This document shows, piece after piece, positions 35,108 through 44,553 of a DNA stretch of 64,000 nt (position 1 is the first letter of the stretch; each line of letters starts with the position of its first letter). The DNA is from JABWBD01 sp040768665. Its GTDB lineage: Bacteria; Planctomycetota; Planctomycetia; Pirellulales; Thermoguttaceae. The translations under genes were made by a program, and so were the position numbers. The notes under the pieces are model-generated. The model made no database searches, was not told the DNA's origin, and was given only the letters and a program-made list of their open reading frames with translations. The stretch is taken from NCBI GenBank assembly GCA_040768665.1, contig JAXGMN010000057.1, positions 16,111 to 80,110 on the forward strand. Direction: 5' to 3'.

Positions 35108-35737
35108 TGATATGCGTCGGTGGTTTTCCCGTGGGTTCTAGTCAGGCAACGGCCCGTAAGAGGAGGGCGAACCAGAGCCACACTTGATCATAGAGGAAAT
35201 GGTGTTCCCATCCCATCCGTCCCATTGTCGAAAACAGACTTCGCGCCGGATGCAAGGGGAAATCTGCTGCATGCACCGGTAGGGACAGAATCACGCTGGT
35301 GTCTGGAGCTTTGGGCCGAAAGGGTTTGCTCACCCACTCTCACCCCCCCAGATTGAAAGTCTAAAATACATACTATGGGGGGGTTCGTTTTTCTTGTCGT
35401 TATACAAAAAGTCGGATTGCCTTTGATGGCAAGGTCGGTCATTTTCCGATTGGGCTAGCTGAAGGAGCCCGTTCATGACGAGGGGTCCCAGGGGGCTTGT
35501 CTGACATAAGGAGCTAAACCGCCTCGCGGAGCTTCGGCACGTTCTGCACAGACTCGGTCGGAAATTGTACAGTCTATTCGCAGGCGTTGGCGGCGGCAGA
35601 TTGCGCGCTCGTTCGATCACGCCTCTCGCAGGAGCGCAGAAAGTTCGTCTTGTTCCCTTCACTTCAATAGCAGGGACGTTGTATGCAACGGAGCACCCGC
35701 AACTGATTTGACCGGTCTTCACGGAGCTTACGATCGT
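35108..35737. other. long intergenic region inside the polysaccharide locus
   Basis: A gap of 630 bp with no credible gene. It contains a C7/G7 inverted repeat at 35342-35384 (listed separately). It should hold the promoter of the epimerase gene and the 3' end of the sugar transferase transcript. An untranslated regulatory RNA is possible but not shown. Confidence 0.35.
35342..35384. terminator. C7/G7 hairpin followed by T-rich tract
   Basis: ACCCCCCCA (35342-35350) is the exact reverse complement of TGGGGGGGT (35376-35384), with a 25-base AT-rich loop. TCGTTTTTC follows on the plus strand. The orientation suits a plus-strand transcript, although no plus-strand gene is seen upstream, so its role is unclear. 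Confidence 0.4.
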
Positions 35738-36613
35738 TCAGTAGGCTCCGTCGGCCCGAAGCACGGCCGGGATCGTCAAGGCGATCAGTTTCAGATCGAA
35801 CCACAGCCCCCTTTTGCGGATATACTCGATGTCGAGCTCGAGCTGCTGGGGGAACGAGAGCCGGCTTCGGCCCGATACCTGCCAGATGCAGGTCAGTCCG
35901 GGTTTTACTTCGAGGCGCATCGTGTCGCGAGGCGAGTACTGCTCGACTTCCGCCGGTACCGGCGGCCGCGGGCCCACCAACGACATCTCGCCGCGAAGGA
36001 CGTTCCAGAACTGCGGGACCTCGTCGAAACTCGTTTTGCGGAGCCAGCGTCCGATCCGCGTCACCCGTGGATCGCAAGCCATTTTGAACGTTCGATGATC
36101 TTGATGGGCGTTCATGTGCCTCATCTGATCTTGGAGTTGATCCGCGTTCATGACCATGGTGCGGAACTTATAGCAGGTGAATTCGCGTCCACGCTCTCCC
36201 ACGCGACGGTGGATGTAGAATACCGGCCCTCGATCGGAGAGTTTGATCAGGATGGCCACCAGCAGCATCAGCGGGGAGAGTAACACCAATGCGAAGGCAG
36301 CTCCACAGAGGTCCATTACCCGCTTGAAAGCAAGGTAAAGCCTCCTCTCTGCGTTGCGAGCCAAGGCTTCGGCTTCGGCGGCCAATATGTCGGCCGTATC
36401 GGCGCCGAGGGCGCCGTCTGACGCAAAGTCCCAGGCGATCGCCTCGGTCCCGGACCGCGGCTCAGGCGGCCGGTACGGATACTCCTGCGCGTCCAAGCCG
36501 GTGTCCGCATGGCGTTCCTTCTTTGCCCTGGGAGCGCCTGGCGGCTCGTACAAGCCTGGATATAAACGGAAGTCGGGGGAGTGGATGCCGTGATGAGAGT
36601 TGCCTAGCCGCAT
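35738..36613 (-). CDS. initiating sugar-phosphate transferase (ExoY/WbaP-type)
   Basis: A polyprenyl glycosylphosphotransferase of 291 aa. It places the first sugar-1-phosphate on undecaprenyl phosphate at the inner membrane. One membrane helix (LCGAAFALVLLSPLMLLVAI) precedes the catalytic domain: GPVFYIHRRVGERGREF, CYKFRTM, TRIGRWLRKTSFDEVPQFWN, MSLVGPRPP, PGLTCIWQVSGRS. The ATG at 36613 is chosen because GGGAG precedes it; an ATG at 36733 has no ribosome-binding site. It begins assembly of the repeat unit completed by the glycosyltransferases to the right. Confidence 0.92.
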   Translation of the reverse strand: MRLGNSHHGIHSPDFRLYPGLYEPPGAPRAKKERHADTGLDAQEYPYRPPEPRSGTEAIAWDFASDGALGADTADILAAEAEALARNAERRLYLAFKRVMDLCGAAFALVLLSPLMLLVAILIKLSDRGPVFYIHRRVGERGREFTCYKFRTMVMNADQLQDQMRHMNAHQDHRTFKMACDPRVTRIGRWLRKTSFDEVPQFWNVLRGEMSLVGPRPPVPAEVEQYSPRDTMRLEVKPGLTCIWQVSGRSRLSFPQQLELDIEYIRKRGLWFDLKLIALTIPAVLRADGAY

Positions 36614-36868
36614 TTTGATTTCGCTCCCGTGAGGTGAAGCGTTTTCGTCTGTTCCTGATTCATGTTCTATCTCCGGCCGCGCGAGGGCGGTGGAGTCCGT
36701 GAATCGCAACGGGATGCAAATGGAGTGCCGCATCGACGGGTGCAGAACGGCGGGACGCCGATGTACGCGATACGCGCGGTTTCAGCTTTCGCCCAATATT
36801 CGCCCGATATTGACGTTACCGAGAGCGGCCGCGCGGTGGAGCCGAGCTGCCGGAACCGTATAGGAATT

Positions 36869-37768
36869 TCAATACCTTGTATCCGGGCTACCAGAGTGCA
36901 GGGAAGTAACGAGTCTCGCAGTTTCTCGCCGATTTTTTCCGCGGAATGCGGCGGCATACTCGCTGACAAAGATGCGGGGAAAGACCCAGGCATCGTGGAG
37001 GTAGCGACGAGCCAGACGCTTCGGGTCGTGGATCACCCGATGAAGCCATTCCAGACGGAGCCGTTGCATCCAGCAAGGCGCCCGGACTTGTTCACCTGCA
37101 AGGAAGTCGATCGTAGCACCCGCGGCAATTGCGACCTGGACGGCGAGTCGGTCGCGATAGCGATGCAGCCAGATCTCTTGCTTTGGGGATCCGAGCCCGA
37201 CAACGAGAAAGTGGGGCAAGGCGCTGTTGACCTTCCGCAGAATCGTTTCATTTTCCTCCGGGTGCGTCTCGAAGCCGAGGGGAGGGCTGTAAACGCCGAC
37301 GACCGTTACGTGTGGCCACTGGGAGTGAACCTTCGCTGCCGCCCGCTCGGCGACTCCGGGCGCTGCGCCCAGCAGAAAAACCTTCAAAGGCTCGCCCGCG
37401 ATGCCCACTGCCATGATGCAAGGCACGAGATCCGAGCCCGCTACCCGCTCCGGCACCGCAAGCCCCAGCAGTCGGGAAGCCACGACCACGGGCCACCCAT
37501 CGGCCACCACGAGACTGGCGCTGCGATATGCGTCCAGGGCTTGCCGGTCGATTCTCCATCGGACTACGTGGTCGACGTTCGGCGTAAACACGCAGCGGCA
37601 GGATCGTTCCGGGCTCATTAGCCAGCGACGGACTTGCTCTGCTGCCTGCTCCAGCCGCAAACAGTCGATAGGAACCCCGAAGGGACAGACTTGTCTGCCA
37701 GCAGGGACAGTCTGACTCCTCGGAACGCGGGGGCGTTGGAGAGCTGACGATGGGAGATCGGGAGTCAA
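36869..37768 (-). CDS. WecG/TagA/CpsF-family glycosyltransferase
   Basis: A GT26 enzyme of 299 aa that adds a second sugar to a lipid-linked intermediate. Motifs: VFTPNVDHVVRWRID, VVADGWPVVVASRLLG, RVAGSDLVP, HFLVVGLGSPKQEIW and the membrane-associating C terminus. Start: TTG at 37768 with AAGGAG seven bases upstream. A TTG at 37774 is too close to that site. It is divergent from the Wzz-like gene and upstream of the initiating transferase. Confidence 0.88.
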   Translation of the reverse strand: MTPDLPSSALQRPRVPRSQTVPAGRQVCPFGVPIDCLRLEQAAEQVRRWLMSPERSCRCVFTPNVDHVVRWRIDRQALDAYRSASLVVADGWPVVVASRLLGLAVPERVAGSDLVPCIMAVGIAGEPLKVFLLGAAPGVAERAAAKVHSQWPHVTVVGVYSPPLGFETHPEENETILRKVNSALPHFLVVGLGSPKQEIWLHRYRDRLAVQVAIAAGATIDFLAGEQVRAPCWMQRLRLEWLHRVIHDPKRLARRYLHDAWVFPRIFVSEYAAAFRGKNRRETARLVTSLHSGSPDTRY

Positions 37769-38039
37769 TGCCAAGCTCCTTATACCAGGGGCGGGGGGAA
37801 ACTTCGGATGCCTCGTCGGCAGAGCACATTGCCGCGATCATCAGCACGCCGCGTCAGCGTCGCGATGCTTTGAGAACGTCGCTCGATCAAGTGGTCGACG
37901 TTATTCGCAAACTTCGTGCCCGAACAGAAGACGCCAGAATGATCCCCATCGCCGACAATGCGGTCGCACTCAGCGAGTCCAGTCTTTATCAAATTGAAAA
38001 TGGTCGCGGCTCCGAGCATTCGAAGGAAGGTGCAACTCG
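37769..38039. other. divergent control region of the polysaccharide locus
   Basis: About 270 bp between WecG-like (minus) and Wzz-like (plus) genes. It should contain both promoters. I see no strong -35/-10 pair or operator palindrome. Confidence 0.35.
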
Positions 38040-40400
38040 ATGAATTCATCGCAATGGGCACAAGGAATGCAGAGACGATGGCACCGCTGTCTTTCTCCGC
38101 CTCTCCACAATCCCGTACGAATATCGACGATGGCCGCTCGAGACATTCAGATCCAGCGCCGCGTGCCCGTTCCTTCCTCGACGCCACTTGCTGGTGAACA
38201 GTCACCCGTTGTCGGCGGAGATGAATCTGATAAAGCTGTTTTGCCTGGCGCGCTGCGGCGGCGGTGGTGGTTTTACCTGCTGACGGTGGTGCTCAGCGCT
38301 GGGTTGGCGTACGTGGTGTGCACAGAGTATCGCACCTTTTCCTCGGTATCGAAGGCGACGCTCATTCGTGCCGGACTGCCAAGCCCGCCCGGCCCAAGGG
38401 TCGATAAGCCGCTGAATGCGGACACCTGCGCCGACCTTCTTGTGTCATACGCCGTCCTGAATCGGCTGCGAGCGCGCGAGGAACTAGGCATGCCTTTGCA
38501 GGATCTCGCGTCGCGAGTGAAGGTGAAGGCGAGCAGCAGTTCCGATTTGCTGCAGGTCAGCCTTGCGTGGGATGATCCGGCGGAAGGGGTGCGGCTCTTG
38601 AACGGGCTCTTGGAAGAATTCGGTGAAGCGACTGTCGCACATCGCCGCGTGACCGTTCGAGACCAGATCCGGCATGTGCAGGCGGAATTGGTCGATGCAC
38701 GCGCCGAACTACACAAAGCCCAAGAGGAACTCGATGTCGCTCTTCGGCGGCAACAGGGGCAGAAGCAGGAGAGCGGCTTTGCCGAGGATCAATACCGCAG
38801 CACCATGTTGAATGACATTGTGAAGACGAAATCGCTCATTGGCGAAAGAGAGGCTGAGAAAGCCGGCCGCTTGCAGCAGATGGAGATGCTGGAGGACCAG
38901 ATGCTTGGGGAGCGTCGGCAGATGGCCCAGCTCGCCGTGCAAAAACTTCAGGAAGCGGTGCTCCTCCAGGCACTGTTCTTGCTGGAAGTGGTGCGAGAAC
39001 CGCACGCGGTATCGTCGGACGGATATCGCCGTTTGACCGCGGGCCAAGCGATACTCGAGGAGTTCGGCACGAATTACGTCATCGATGCCAACGAAGCAGC
39101 GGACGAACAAATGCAGCGCTGGTACAACGAGTTGACGCGCACTCTGCAGCAGGCGGCTCTGGGGCTTCCCGTCGCCTACTTCGTCGCCCTGGATCAGGCA
39201 TATCAAAAGGCCTACGAGGTTACCGTCGCAAAACTCGACACGATCCTCAATGAACAGCGACGCCTCGTATCTCAGCGTCAAGACCTCGAATTGAGCATCC
39301 TCTCGTTCAATCAGGAGATCGCGATGCTCCAGGAGCGTCTTCAGGAGTATCAAGCAACGGCAAAGAACCTCCACGAACGGGCCACGAAGACGGTTGTCGA
39401 CGCGGCGTACGCTCCCGATCAGCGGGTCCAAGAAGCAGAGACGAGGAAGGATGGGCTTGTCGCCTTACTTGACAATCTGCGCCAGCACGAGGAGTGCCAC
39501 ACGCCGGAATGGTCCGTCATAATGCCCGCCACTATGGATACAACCGAGTTAGCGTCGAATCGGAAGCTGCTCTTCGCGATCACCTTTGGGATCTGCATGC
39601 TGGCTTTCGCAGGACCGATGTTTCTGGTCGGGACGGTTCGCGAGCGATCATCCCAAGTGGCGTTTGCTCAGTCTCTCCGTCTCCCGATTCTGGCCGAACG
39701 GATGCTCGAGGATTTCCTGCCCGACCAGCGAGGGCAAATCCCTACGGTATCCCAGCTTAGCGAGGAACGCGTGGAGACGCTGAGAATGCTCGCGTTGAGG
39801 ATTCAACAGTCGGTACACCGGCCCGGAGCAGTCATCCTCTTTACCGGTCTCGATACCAAGACCTCCGCCTTCCCCTTGATGGCCGCCGTGGGCGAGTACC
39901 TCGCGGCGCGCGAGGAGCGCGTGCTGTTGGTCGACGCGGTGTCGCCGGATCGGTCCGGCTTTCAGGTGCTGAACCTTTCGGCTGAGCCTGAGCAAACCGG
40001 GAACTCCGCGGAACCTCATACACCCGCTGCGGCTGCAGGGGCCGCGGATCCTGGTCTTGCCGAGTACTTGTCACAAGAATCCAGCAATATCCGCGAGTTG
40101 ATTCGCTCGACTCCGCATCCGGGAGTCGACTTCATCGCCAGCGGCCGGAAAGCGTTTCCCCGCGAGGCAATGGCATCCAGTTACCTGACGGCTTTGCTGG
40201 ATGCCTGTCGGAAGGAGTACACCATGGTCCTCGTCAATGGCCCGTCCGCCAGGTACGCAGCCGACGTGCAGATGCTGGCCGCTCGTGCGGACGGAGTCGT
40301 ATTGACGGCGAATGACCGGGTCAAGAAAGACGCGCAAGCCGCGGCCGTCGTCAAGGAACTCGTCGAATTGGGAGCTCCCATTATGGGAGTGGTTGCATAG
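38040..40400 (+). CDS. Wzz / BY-kinase-like chain-length protein with degenerate kinase domain
   Basis: A protein of 786 aa. Two membrane helices (WWFYLLTVVLSAGLAYVVCT near 75; LLFAITFGICMLAFAGPMFL near 505) flank a periplasmic Wzz domain with long coiled coils (about 190-290 and 400-480). A cytoplasmic BY-kinase-like domain follows (about 580-786), but its Walker A position reads FTGLDTKTSAFP without the GK[ST] core, the A' motif is VLLVDAVSPD, and the Walker B site is MVLVNGPSA. There is no tyrosine cluster at the C terminus. It probably controls chain length or export structurally and is not an active kinase. AAGGAAGG precedes the ATG. Confidence 0.8.
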   Translation: MNSSQWAQGMQRRWHRCLSPPLHNPVRISTMAARDIQIQRRVPVPSSTPLAGEQSPVVGGDESDKAVLPGALRRRWWFYLLTVVLSAGLAYVVCTEYRTFSSVSKATLIRAGLPSPPGPRVDKPLNADTCADLLVSYAVLNRLRAREELGMPLQDLASRVKVKASSSSDLLQVSLAWDDPAEGVRLLNGLLEEFGEATVAHRRVTVRDQIRHVQAELVDARAELHKAQEELDVALRRQQGQKQESGFAEDQYRSTMLNDIVKTKSLIGEREAEKAGRLQQMEMLEDQMLGERRQMAQLAVQKLQEAVLLQALFLLEVVREPHAVSSDGYRRLTAGQAILEEFGTNYVIDANEAADEQMQRWYNELTRTLQQAALGLPVAYFVALDQAYQKAYEVTVAKLDTILNEQRRLVSQRQDLELSILSFNQEIAMLQERLQEYQATAKNLHERATKTVVDAAYAPDQRVQEAETRKDGLVALLDNLRQHEECHTPEWSVIMPATMDTTELASNRKLLFAITFGICMLAFAGPMFLVGTVRERSSQVAFAQSLRLPILAERMLEDFLPDQRGQIPTVSQLSEERVETLRMLALRIQQSVHRPGAVILFTGLDTKTSAFPLMAAVGEYLAAREERVLLVDAVSPDRSGFQVLNLSAEPEQTGNSAEPHTPAAAAGAADPGLAEYLSQESSNIRELIRSTPHPGVDFIASGRKAFPREAMASSYLTALLDACRKEYTMVLVNGPSARYAADVQMLAARADGVVLTANDRVKKDAQAAAVVKELVELGAPIMGVVA

Positions 40401-40412
40401 CGGGAAACAACC

Positions 40413-41636
40413 ATGGGCCTGGCAGCCGTTTTTCTGGTGCTCTTCGCCGCCTTCCTGTCGATGCCGTTGCTGGCACTCGGGAGCGAGTGTCTGCTCGCTC
40501 TGTTACCGATACACCGACGCGGTGGCGGAGATGATGGCGCGCGGCCTCGCCTGGCGGTGATCGTGCCCGCCCATGATGAGGAGCGGGCAATTGATGGGAC
40601 TGTCCGCAGCGTGTCCGAACAGCTTCAACCTCAAGACCGCCTCGTCGTGGTGGCCGACAACTGTACCGACCGGACGGCCGAACGGGCCAGAGAAGCAGGG
40701 GCGGTCGTGTGGGAACGCCGGGATGAAAAGCACCGTGGGAAAGGATACGCGATCCGTTTCGCGCTTGAGCGGCTTCGAGAAGATCCCGCCGAGGTCGTAA
40801 TCAACATTGACGCCGATTGTATCCCGGCGCCGGGGTGCATCGACAGGGTCGCCAGGCTGGCGGCCCGTTACGGCCGCCCCGTACAAGCCGCCTACGTCAT
40901 GTCGCCGGAGTCCGTTGCCGATGATTGCGCCGCGCCGCTGCCCGCCGTGTCGGCCTTCGCGGTACTGACGAAGAACTACATCCGGCCCCGAGGATTGCAG
41001 CGGCTCGGCTTACCGTGTCTGCTGGCAGGCTCCGGGATGGCTTTTCCATGGCACATCCTGGAGGAAGTTCCGCACCCCGGCGACCACATCGTGGAGGATA
41101 TGCGATTCACGACGGATTTGGCGATTGCGGGACGGTCCCCCTTGCCCTGCGTGGAAGCGGCCGTGTACTCCCCGCTGCCGACGCACACCTCCGCATTCCT
41201 CTCGCAGCGGACGCGGTGGGAACACGGGCACCTGAGCACGATCTGCTCCGAGGCGCCGCGGCTGGCCCTGTCGCTGTTAAGGTCCCCTCGCCTTGAGACG
41301 TTGGCTGTTCTGATCGAGCTGGCGGTGCCGCCCTTGGCCTTTCTAATGCCCGTCGTGGTTGCGGCCGGTGTCGTGGTTGCGGTCGCTTCCTGGGCCATCG
41401 GCATTTGGCTGCCGGCCGTGATGATTCTCGGCGCGGCTCTCTGGGCGTCGGTTGGACTTGCCGCGGCATGGCGGCGATTCGGTCGCCAGGCCCTACCTGC
41501 CGCAGGGCTTTTGGCGATTCCTCGTTACATCGCCGCCAAGGTCCCCGTTTACGGCCGTTTCTTCACCTCTCGGCAGCGAGACTGGGTTCGTACTGCACGG
41601 GATGTCCCCGCTGGGAAGCCGCAAATCGGCGGCTGA
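40413..41636 (+). CDS. membrane GT2 glycosyltransferase
   Basis: A GT2 enzyme of 407 aa with an N-terminal helix and C-terminal helices (about 300-350). Catalytic features: VIVPAHDEERAIDGTV, the DxD in NIDADCIPAPG, HIVEDMRFTTDLA and QRTRWEHGH, the Q/RxxRW motif of processive synthases. It may make a glycan backbone or add one sugar at the membrane. It starts 12 bp after the Wzz-like gene, so it is probably co-transcribed. It converges on the sulfotransferase gene. Confidence 0.88.
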   Translation: MGLAAVFLVLFAAFLSMPLLALGSECLLALLPIHRRGGGDDGARPRLAVIVPAHDEERAIDGTVRSVSEQLQPQDRLVVVADNCTDRTAERAREAGAVVWERRDEKHRGKGYAIRFALERLREDPAEVVINIDADCIPAPGCIDRVARLAARYGRPVQAAYVMSPESVADDCAAPLPAVSAFAVLTKNYIRPRGLQRLGLPCLLAGSGMAFPWHILEEVPHPGDHIVEDMRFTTDLAIAGRSPLPCVEAAVYSPLPTHTSAFLSQRTRWEHGHLSTICSEAPRLALSLLRSPRLETLAVLIELAVPPLAFLMPVVVAAGVVVAVASWAIGIWLPAVMILGAALWASVGLAAAWRRFGRQALPAAGLLAIPRYIAAKVPVYGRFFTSRQRDWVRTARDVPAGKPQIGG

Positions 41637-41703
41637 AGGATTCCTTGAGAAAAAAAGGAGCCCGGCATTCTTGGGGGCCGTTGCCAAACGCTTGCTACAG
41701 CGA

Positions 41704-42531
41704 CTACAGCGAGGCTTGCTCCCGCGGCCCGTTGTGCGGCCCGAGCCAGGCCACGGGCAGCAGGTCTCCCGGTCGATCCAGGCTGTAACCCAGCGCATTG
41801 CTCTTCGTCTCCAAGTCTCTCGACCTCTCAGGAATGAATGCGCGGCTATCGATGATCCTCGTCCAGAGGCTGCGGCGATCCGATTCCCACATCGCGAAGT
41901 ACTTGTCGTTGACGTTGTGACGTACTTCATGTTGGAAGTCGAATGGATCCATTCCCAGCCACTCGACCAGCGCTTGAATATGGCGCGTCGGCTCCAAGAC
42001 GAATTCCTCGTAGCGCAGCACGTAGACGCCGCTCAGAAACCGCAAATCTTCCCGGCAGCGTTCGTAACAACGCAAGCTATGTTCGATCAAGGAGGAAATC
42101 CTCGTTCGGCTCCACTTCCTCGTTGCATAGGCCACGGCGATCGGGTGGCGGAGGATGATGATGAACTTCGAGGCGGGGAAAAGCTTTTGCAGGAACCGGG
42201 CCCGAACCAAATTGGGAGGCGATTTCTCGATCAAGTACTCCTTCGTGAGATCCCAGTGATCACTCCATTGCCGGAACAACTTCGCGGCGCTGTCCGGGGT
42301 TGCCAAAGGGTGTCGCTCGTCCATGAAAGACGCCTCATCGAATCCAAAACGGCCGGGACCGCCGAACGCCTTGGCGGGCAGGTAAACGGTCTGCAAATGC
42401 TGGCCTTCGTCCTCGGGAACTCCTGTTCCCGCAAATCCGCTGACATCCGGATGAGAACGAAGAATTTCGTGCAGGAGTGATGTGCCGCTCCTGTGGAGCC
42501 CTCCTATGAAAACGAGTTGCCTGCCAGTCAT
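41704..42531 (-). CDS. sulfotransferase-like protein (last gene of the minus-strand run)
   Basis: A protein of 275 aa. The PAPS 5'-phosphosulfate loop is seen as FIGGLHRSGTSLLHEIL, and the 3'-phosphate region as KFIIILRHPIAVAYA. It would transfer sulfate from PAPS to a sugar or another acceptor. The ATG at 42531 is chosen for AGGAG six bases upstream; a GTG at 42546 would overlap the FkbM stop. First of four sulfotransferase-like genes in the locus. Confidence 0.85.
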   Translation of the reverse strand: MTGRQLVFIGGLHRSGTSLLHEILRSHPDVSGFAGTGVPEDEGQHLQTVYLPAKAFGGPGRFGFDEASFMDERHPLATPDSAAKLFRQWSDHWDLTKEYLIEKSPPNLVRARFLQKLFPASKFIIILRHPIAVAYATRKWSRTRISSLIEHSLRCYERCREDLRFLSGVYVLRYEEFVLEPTRHIQALVEWLGMDPFDFQHEVRHNVNDKYFAMWESDRRSLWTRIIDSRAFIPERSRDLETKSNALGYSLDRPGDLLPVAWLGPHNGPREQASL

Positions 42532-42542
42532 GTCTGCTCCTC

Positions 42543-43451
42543 TCACGGGAAATCGAACCGTGCGCCAGTACTCGTTTGAACGTCACGCGCGCCACGGCAT
42601 TCTCCGCCGGCCCCCGTCGACCCACGGGCATCGCTGCCGGTTGCGTGCGCCGTGCTTCGAAAACGCGAGCCGATGGCTCGAGGAGCGGCAACATAGTTGA
42701 ACGCCCTAAACGGGAAAGTCATCGACGTTTCAAAGTCCGAGAGACGAAGCGGTGCGCTGCCAGAAAGCCAATCCCTTATCACGAACACACGATACCCGAG
42801 CTCGTCCGCGAAGAACGAGAACACCTGATTCGGAGAGAAGCCGAACTTCAAGAGCCCTCCGCGTGTGCACTCGAACAAGATGATGGGCCGATTCTCGGCA
42901 ATCATCCTCCTCGCACCTCGAAGGACCAGCAACTCCCCTCCTTCCACATCGATTTTGAGAAACCCGATGGGCCAATCGCTCGATACGATGTCATCCAGCC
43001 TCTTGCAGGCAACGGTTGTTCTCTCGACCGTGCCGGCAGGTTTATGTCCCCTTAGGCTGCTGAATCCGGACATCCGAGGGTTGAAAAAGAAGTCGACGGA
43101 ACCGTTCTCATCCCCCAACGCAATCTGGTGAACGTCGACCGTGGGAAACTTGCGGCGTAGCCACGCCGCTTTGTAGGCAAGCGGCTCAACCGCAATATGG
43201 CGACCGTGCGGCGATAACCGGACGATCTTGTCAAGGACGGAGCCGAGGTGGCACCCCACATCCATGCAGTTCATGCCGCTGCTAATGACGCCCTTCATCA
43301 GCGCCGCAATCCGTCCGCACTCGAGGTGAATTTCGCGCAGTTCAGGGTGCCTCGCCCGGTCTGGGAATCCCATCACCCACCGCAGCTTTTCCGCCGGGCC
43401 TTGGAAGGGAGTGCCGATAAGGGCCGAAGCAACTCGTTCGTAAAATCGCAT
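42543..43451 (-). CDS. FkbM-family methyltransferase
   Basis: A SAM-dependent methyltransferase of 302 aa: SAM-binding NCMDVGCHLGSVLDKI, the FkbM-type FLKIDVEGGELLVLRGA and RPIILFEC. FkbM enzymes O-methylate sugars or polyketides, so methylation of the polysaccharide is likely. The C-terminal 40 residues are low-complexity and Gly/Arg/Ala-rich. The ATG at 43451 follows GGGAAGAGA. Confidence 0.88.
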   Translation of the reverse strand: MRFYERVASALIGTPFQGPAEKLRWVMGFPDRARHPELREIHLECGRIAALMKGVISSGMNCMDVGCHLGSVLDKIVRLSPHGRHIAVEPLAYKAAWLRRKFPTVDVHQIALGDENGSVDFFFNPRMSGFSSLRGHKPAGTVERTTVACKRLDDIVSSDWPIGFLKIDVEGGELLVLRGARRMIAENRPIILFECTRGGLLKFGFSPNQVFSFFADELGYRVFVIRDWLSGSAPLRLSDFETSMTFPFRAFNYVAAPRAIGSRFRSTAHATGSDARGSTGAGGECRGARDVQTSTGARFDFP

Positions 43452-43502
43452 GGATCTCTTCCCGTGATCAGTATCAACTTCGCGTCTCAGACTTAGGGCC
43501 TC

Positions 43503-44513
43503 TCAGATTTCTTTGGTTTCCACGCCCCCAAAGATCTCAGGCCATAGGTGCAGGATCGGCGAATTCGCGATCACGCCGTCGATCTGCTTGATCTCCTCGG
43601 AAGTCAGTTCTGTCCTCCATTTGGCGGCTACCGCCTTCGAATCCCGGTGCACCGCGTGAGGGTTGTTTCCGCTGCTGCCCAGCAAACCGTTTCTCTTGCC
43701 GGAGGAGGTCGATGCCACAAAACTCCGGGCTCGAGCGTCGAACTCCCAGCCAACGAATTCGAAGATGTGCCGGCAGTGCGCCTGGGGATCGCGGCACATC
43801 GCCTCGAAGACGCTGATCATGCCGCGCTCGTAGCCTCGCGTGAAATCATAAAGCGGTTCGGACTGAACCCGCCACCGCAGCGCTTCAAACTCGACCTCGG
43901 ACATGGTTTCCAGGTCGCATTGAAACGACTGCAAGTGTTCGTGCCCGGGCATCGCAAGCAGTTCGCACACCCGGCGCACGTCCGTGGGCTTCTTTCGGTC
44001 TTTCTGCCCGAGAAACCGCCGGGTGGCTGCAACGCTGGCGTAGGGATTGCGAAAAGTTGAGACAATCCACGGATGAAAACACGTCGTGGCTTGAGGCAAG
44101 AGCTCATTCGGGAAATTGACATCTTTCATGAGCACCGTATCGTTGGGTGCGAACCTCGGCCTGCCGTACCACTCGTACACCCGGCGAAGGAACCGTGCCC
44201 ACTTGCCGGCCTGCCACGTCAATCGCAACACAAGCGGTGACTGTGGCCGGCATGGTCGGCGGAGGAACGGCGGAAAATCAACCTGGTGCTGGCAGCCCCG
44301 CGCCAATTCGTAGAACCGGGCACTCAGTTCTGCCGACGGGCCGTTCGCCAGATCCGCAAGCCACTGTCTGTAGGGAACATCCTTCCTGGGGAGGAACGGC
44401 TCGTGCTTGTAGTGGCATCGCGAGTATTGGCTCATGATCCGAGCCAACCAGGTCGTTCCGGTTCGCCCCCGACCAAGCAGCCAGACGACTTGGAGATTGT
44501 TGGTCACCGGCAT
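43503..44513 (-). CDS. sulfotransferase-like protein (second)
   Basis: A protein of 336 aa with the PAPS loop WLLGRGRTGTTWLARIM, the substrate segment RCHYKHEPFLPRKD and the 3'-phosphate-binding region HPWIVSTFRNPYASVAA. The ATG at 44513 follows CAGGA. A GTG at 44561 would overlap the flippase stop and lacks a ribosome-binding site. It sits between the flippase and the methyltransferase, so modification of the same glycan is likely. Confidence 0.83.
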   Translation of the reverse strand: MPVTNNLQVVWLLGRGRTGTTWLARIMSQYSRCHYKHEPFLPRKDVPYRQWLADLANGPSAELSARFYELARGCQHQVDFPPFLRRPCRPQSPLVLRLTWQAGKWARFLRRVYEWYGRPRFAPNDTVLMKDVNFPNELLPQATTCFHPWIVSTFRNPYASVAATRRFLGQKDRKKPTDVRRVCELLAMPGHEHLQSFQCDLETMSEVEFEALRWRVQSEPLYDFTRGYERGMISVFEAMCRDPQAHCRHIFEFVGWEFDARARSFVASTSSGKRNGLLGSSGNNPHAVHRDSKAVAAKWRTELTSEEIKQIDGVIANSPILHLWPEIFGGVETKEI

Positions 44514-44553
44514 GGATTCCTGGGAAGAGCTGAGGGGAATTCGCACTCGACAA

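Noticed and set aside
37750..38043. A short plus-strand frame whose stop overlaps the Wzz-like start by four bases
   Set aside because: The overlap looks like coupling, but the frame overlaps the divergent WecG-like start, has no motif and no ribosome-binding site.
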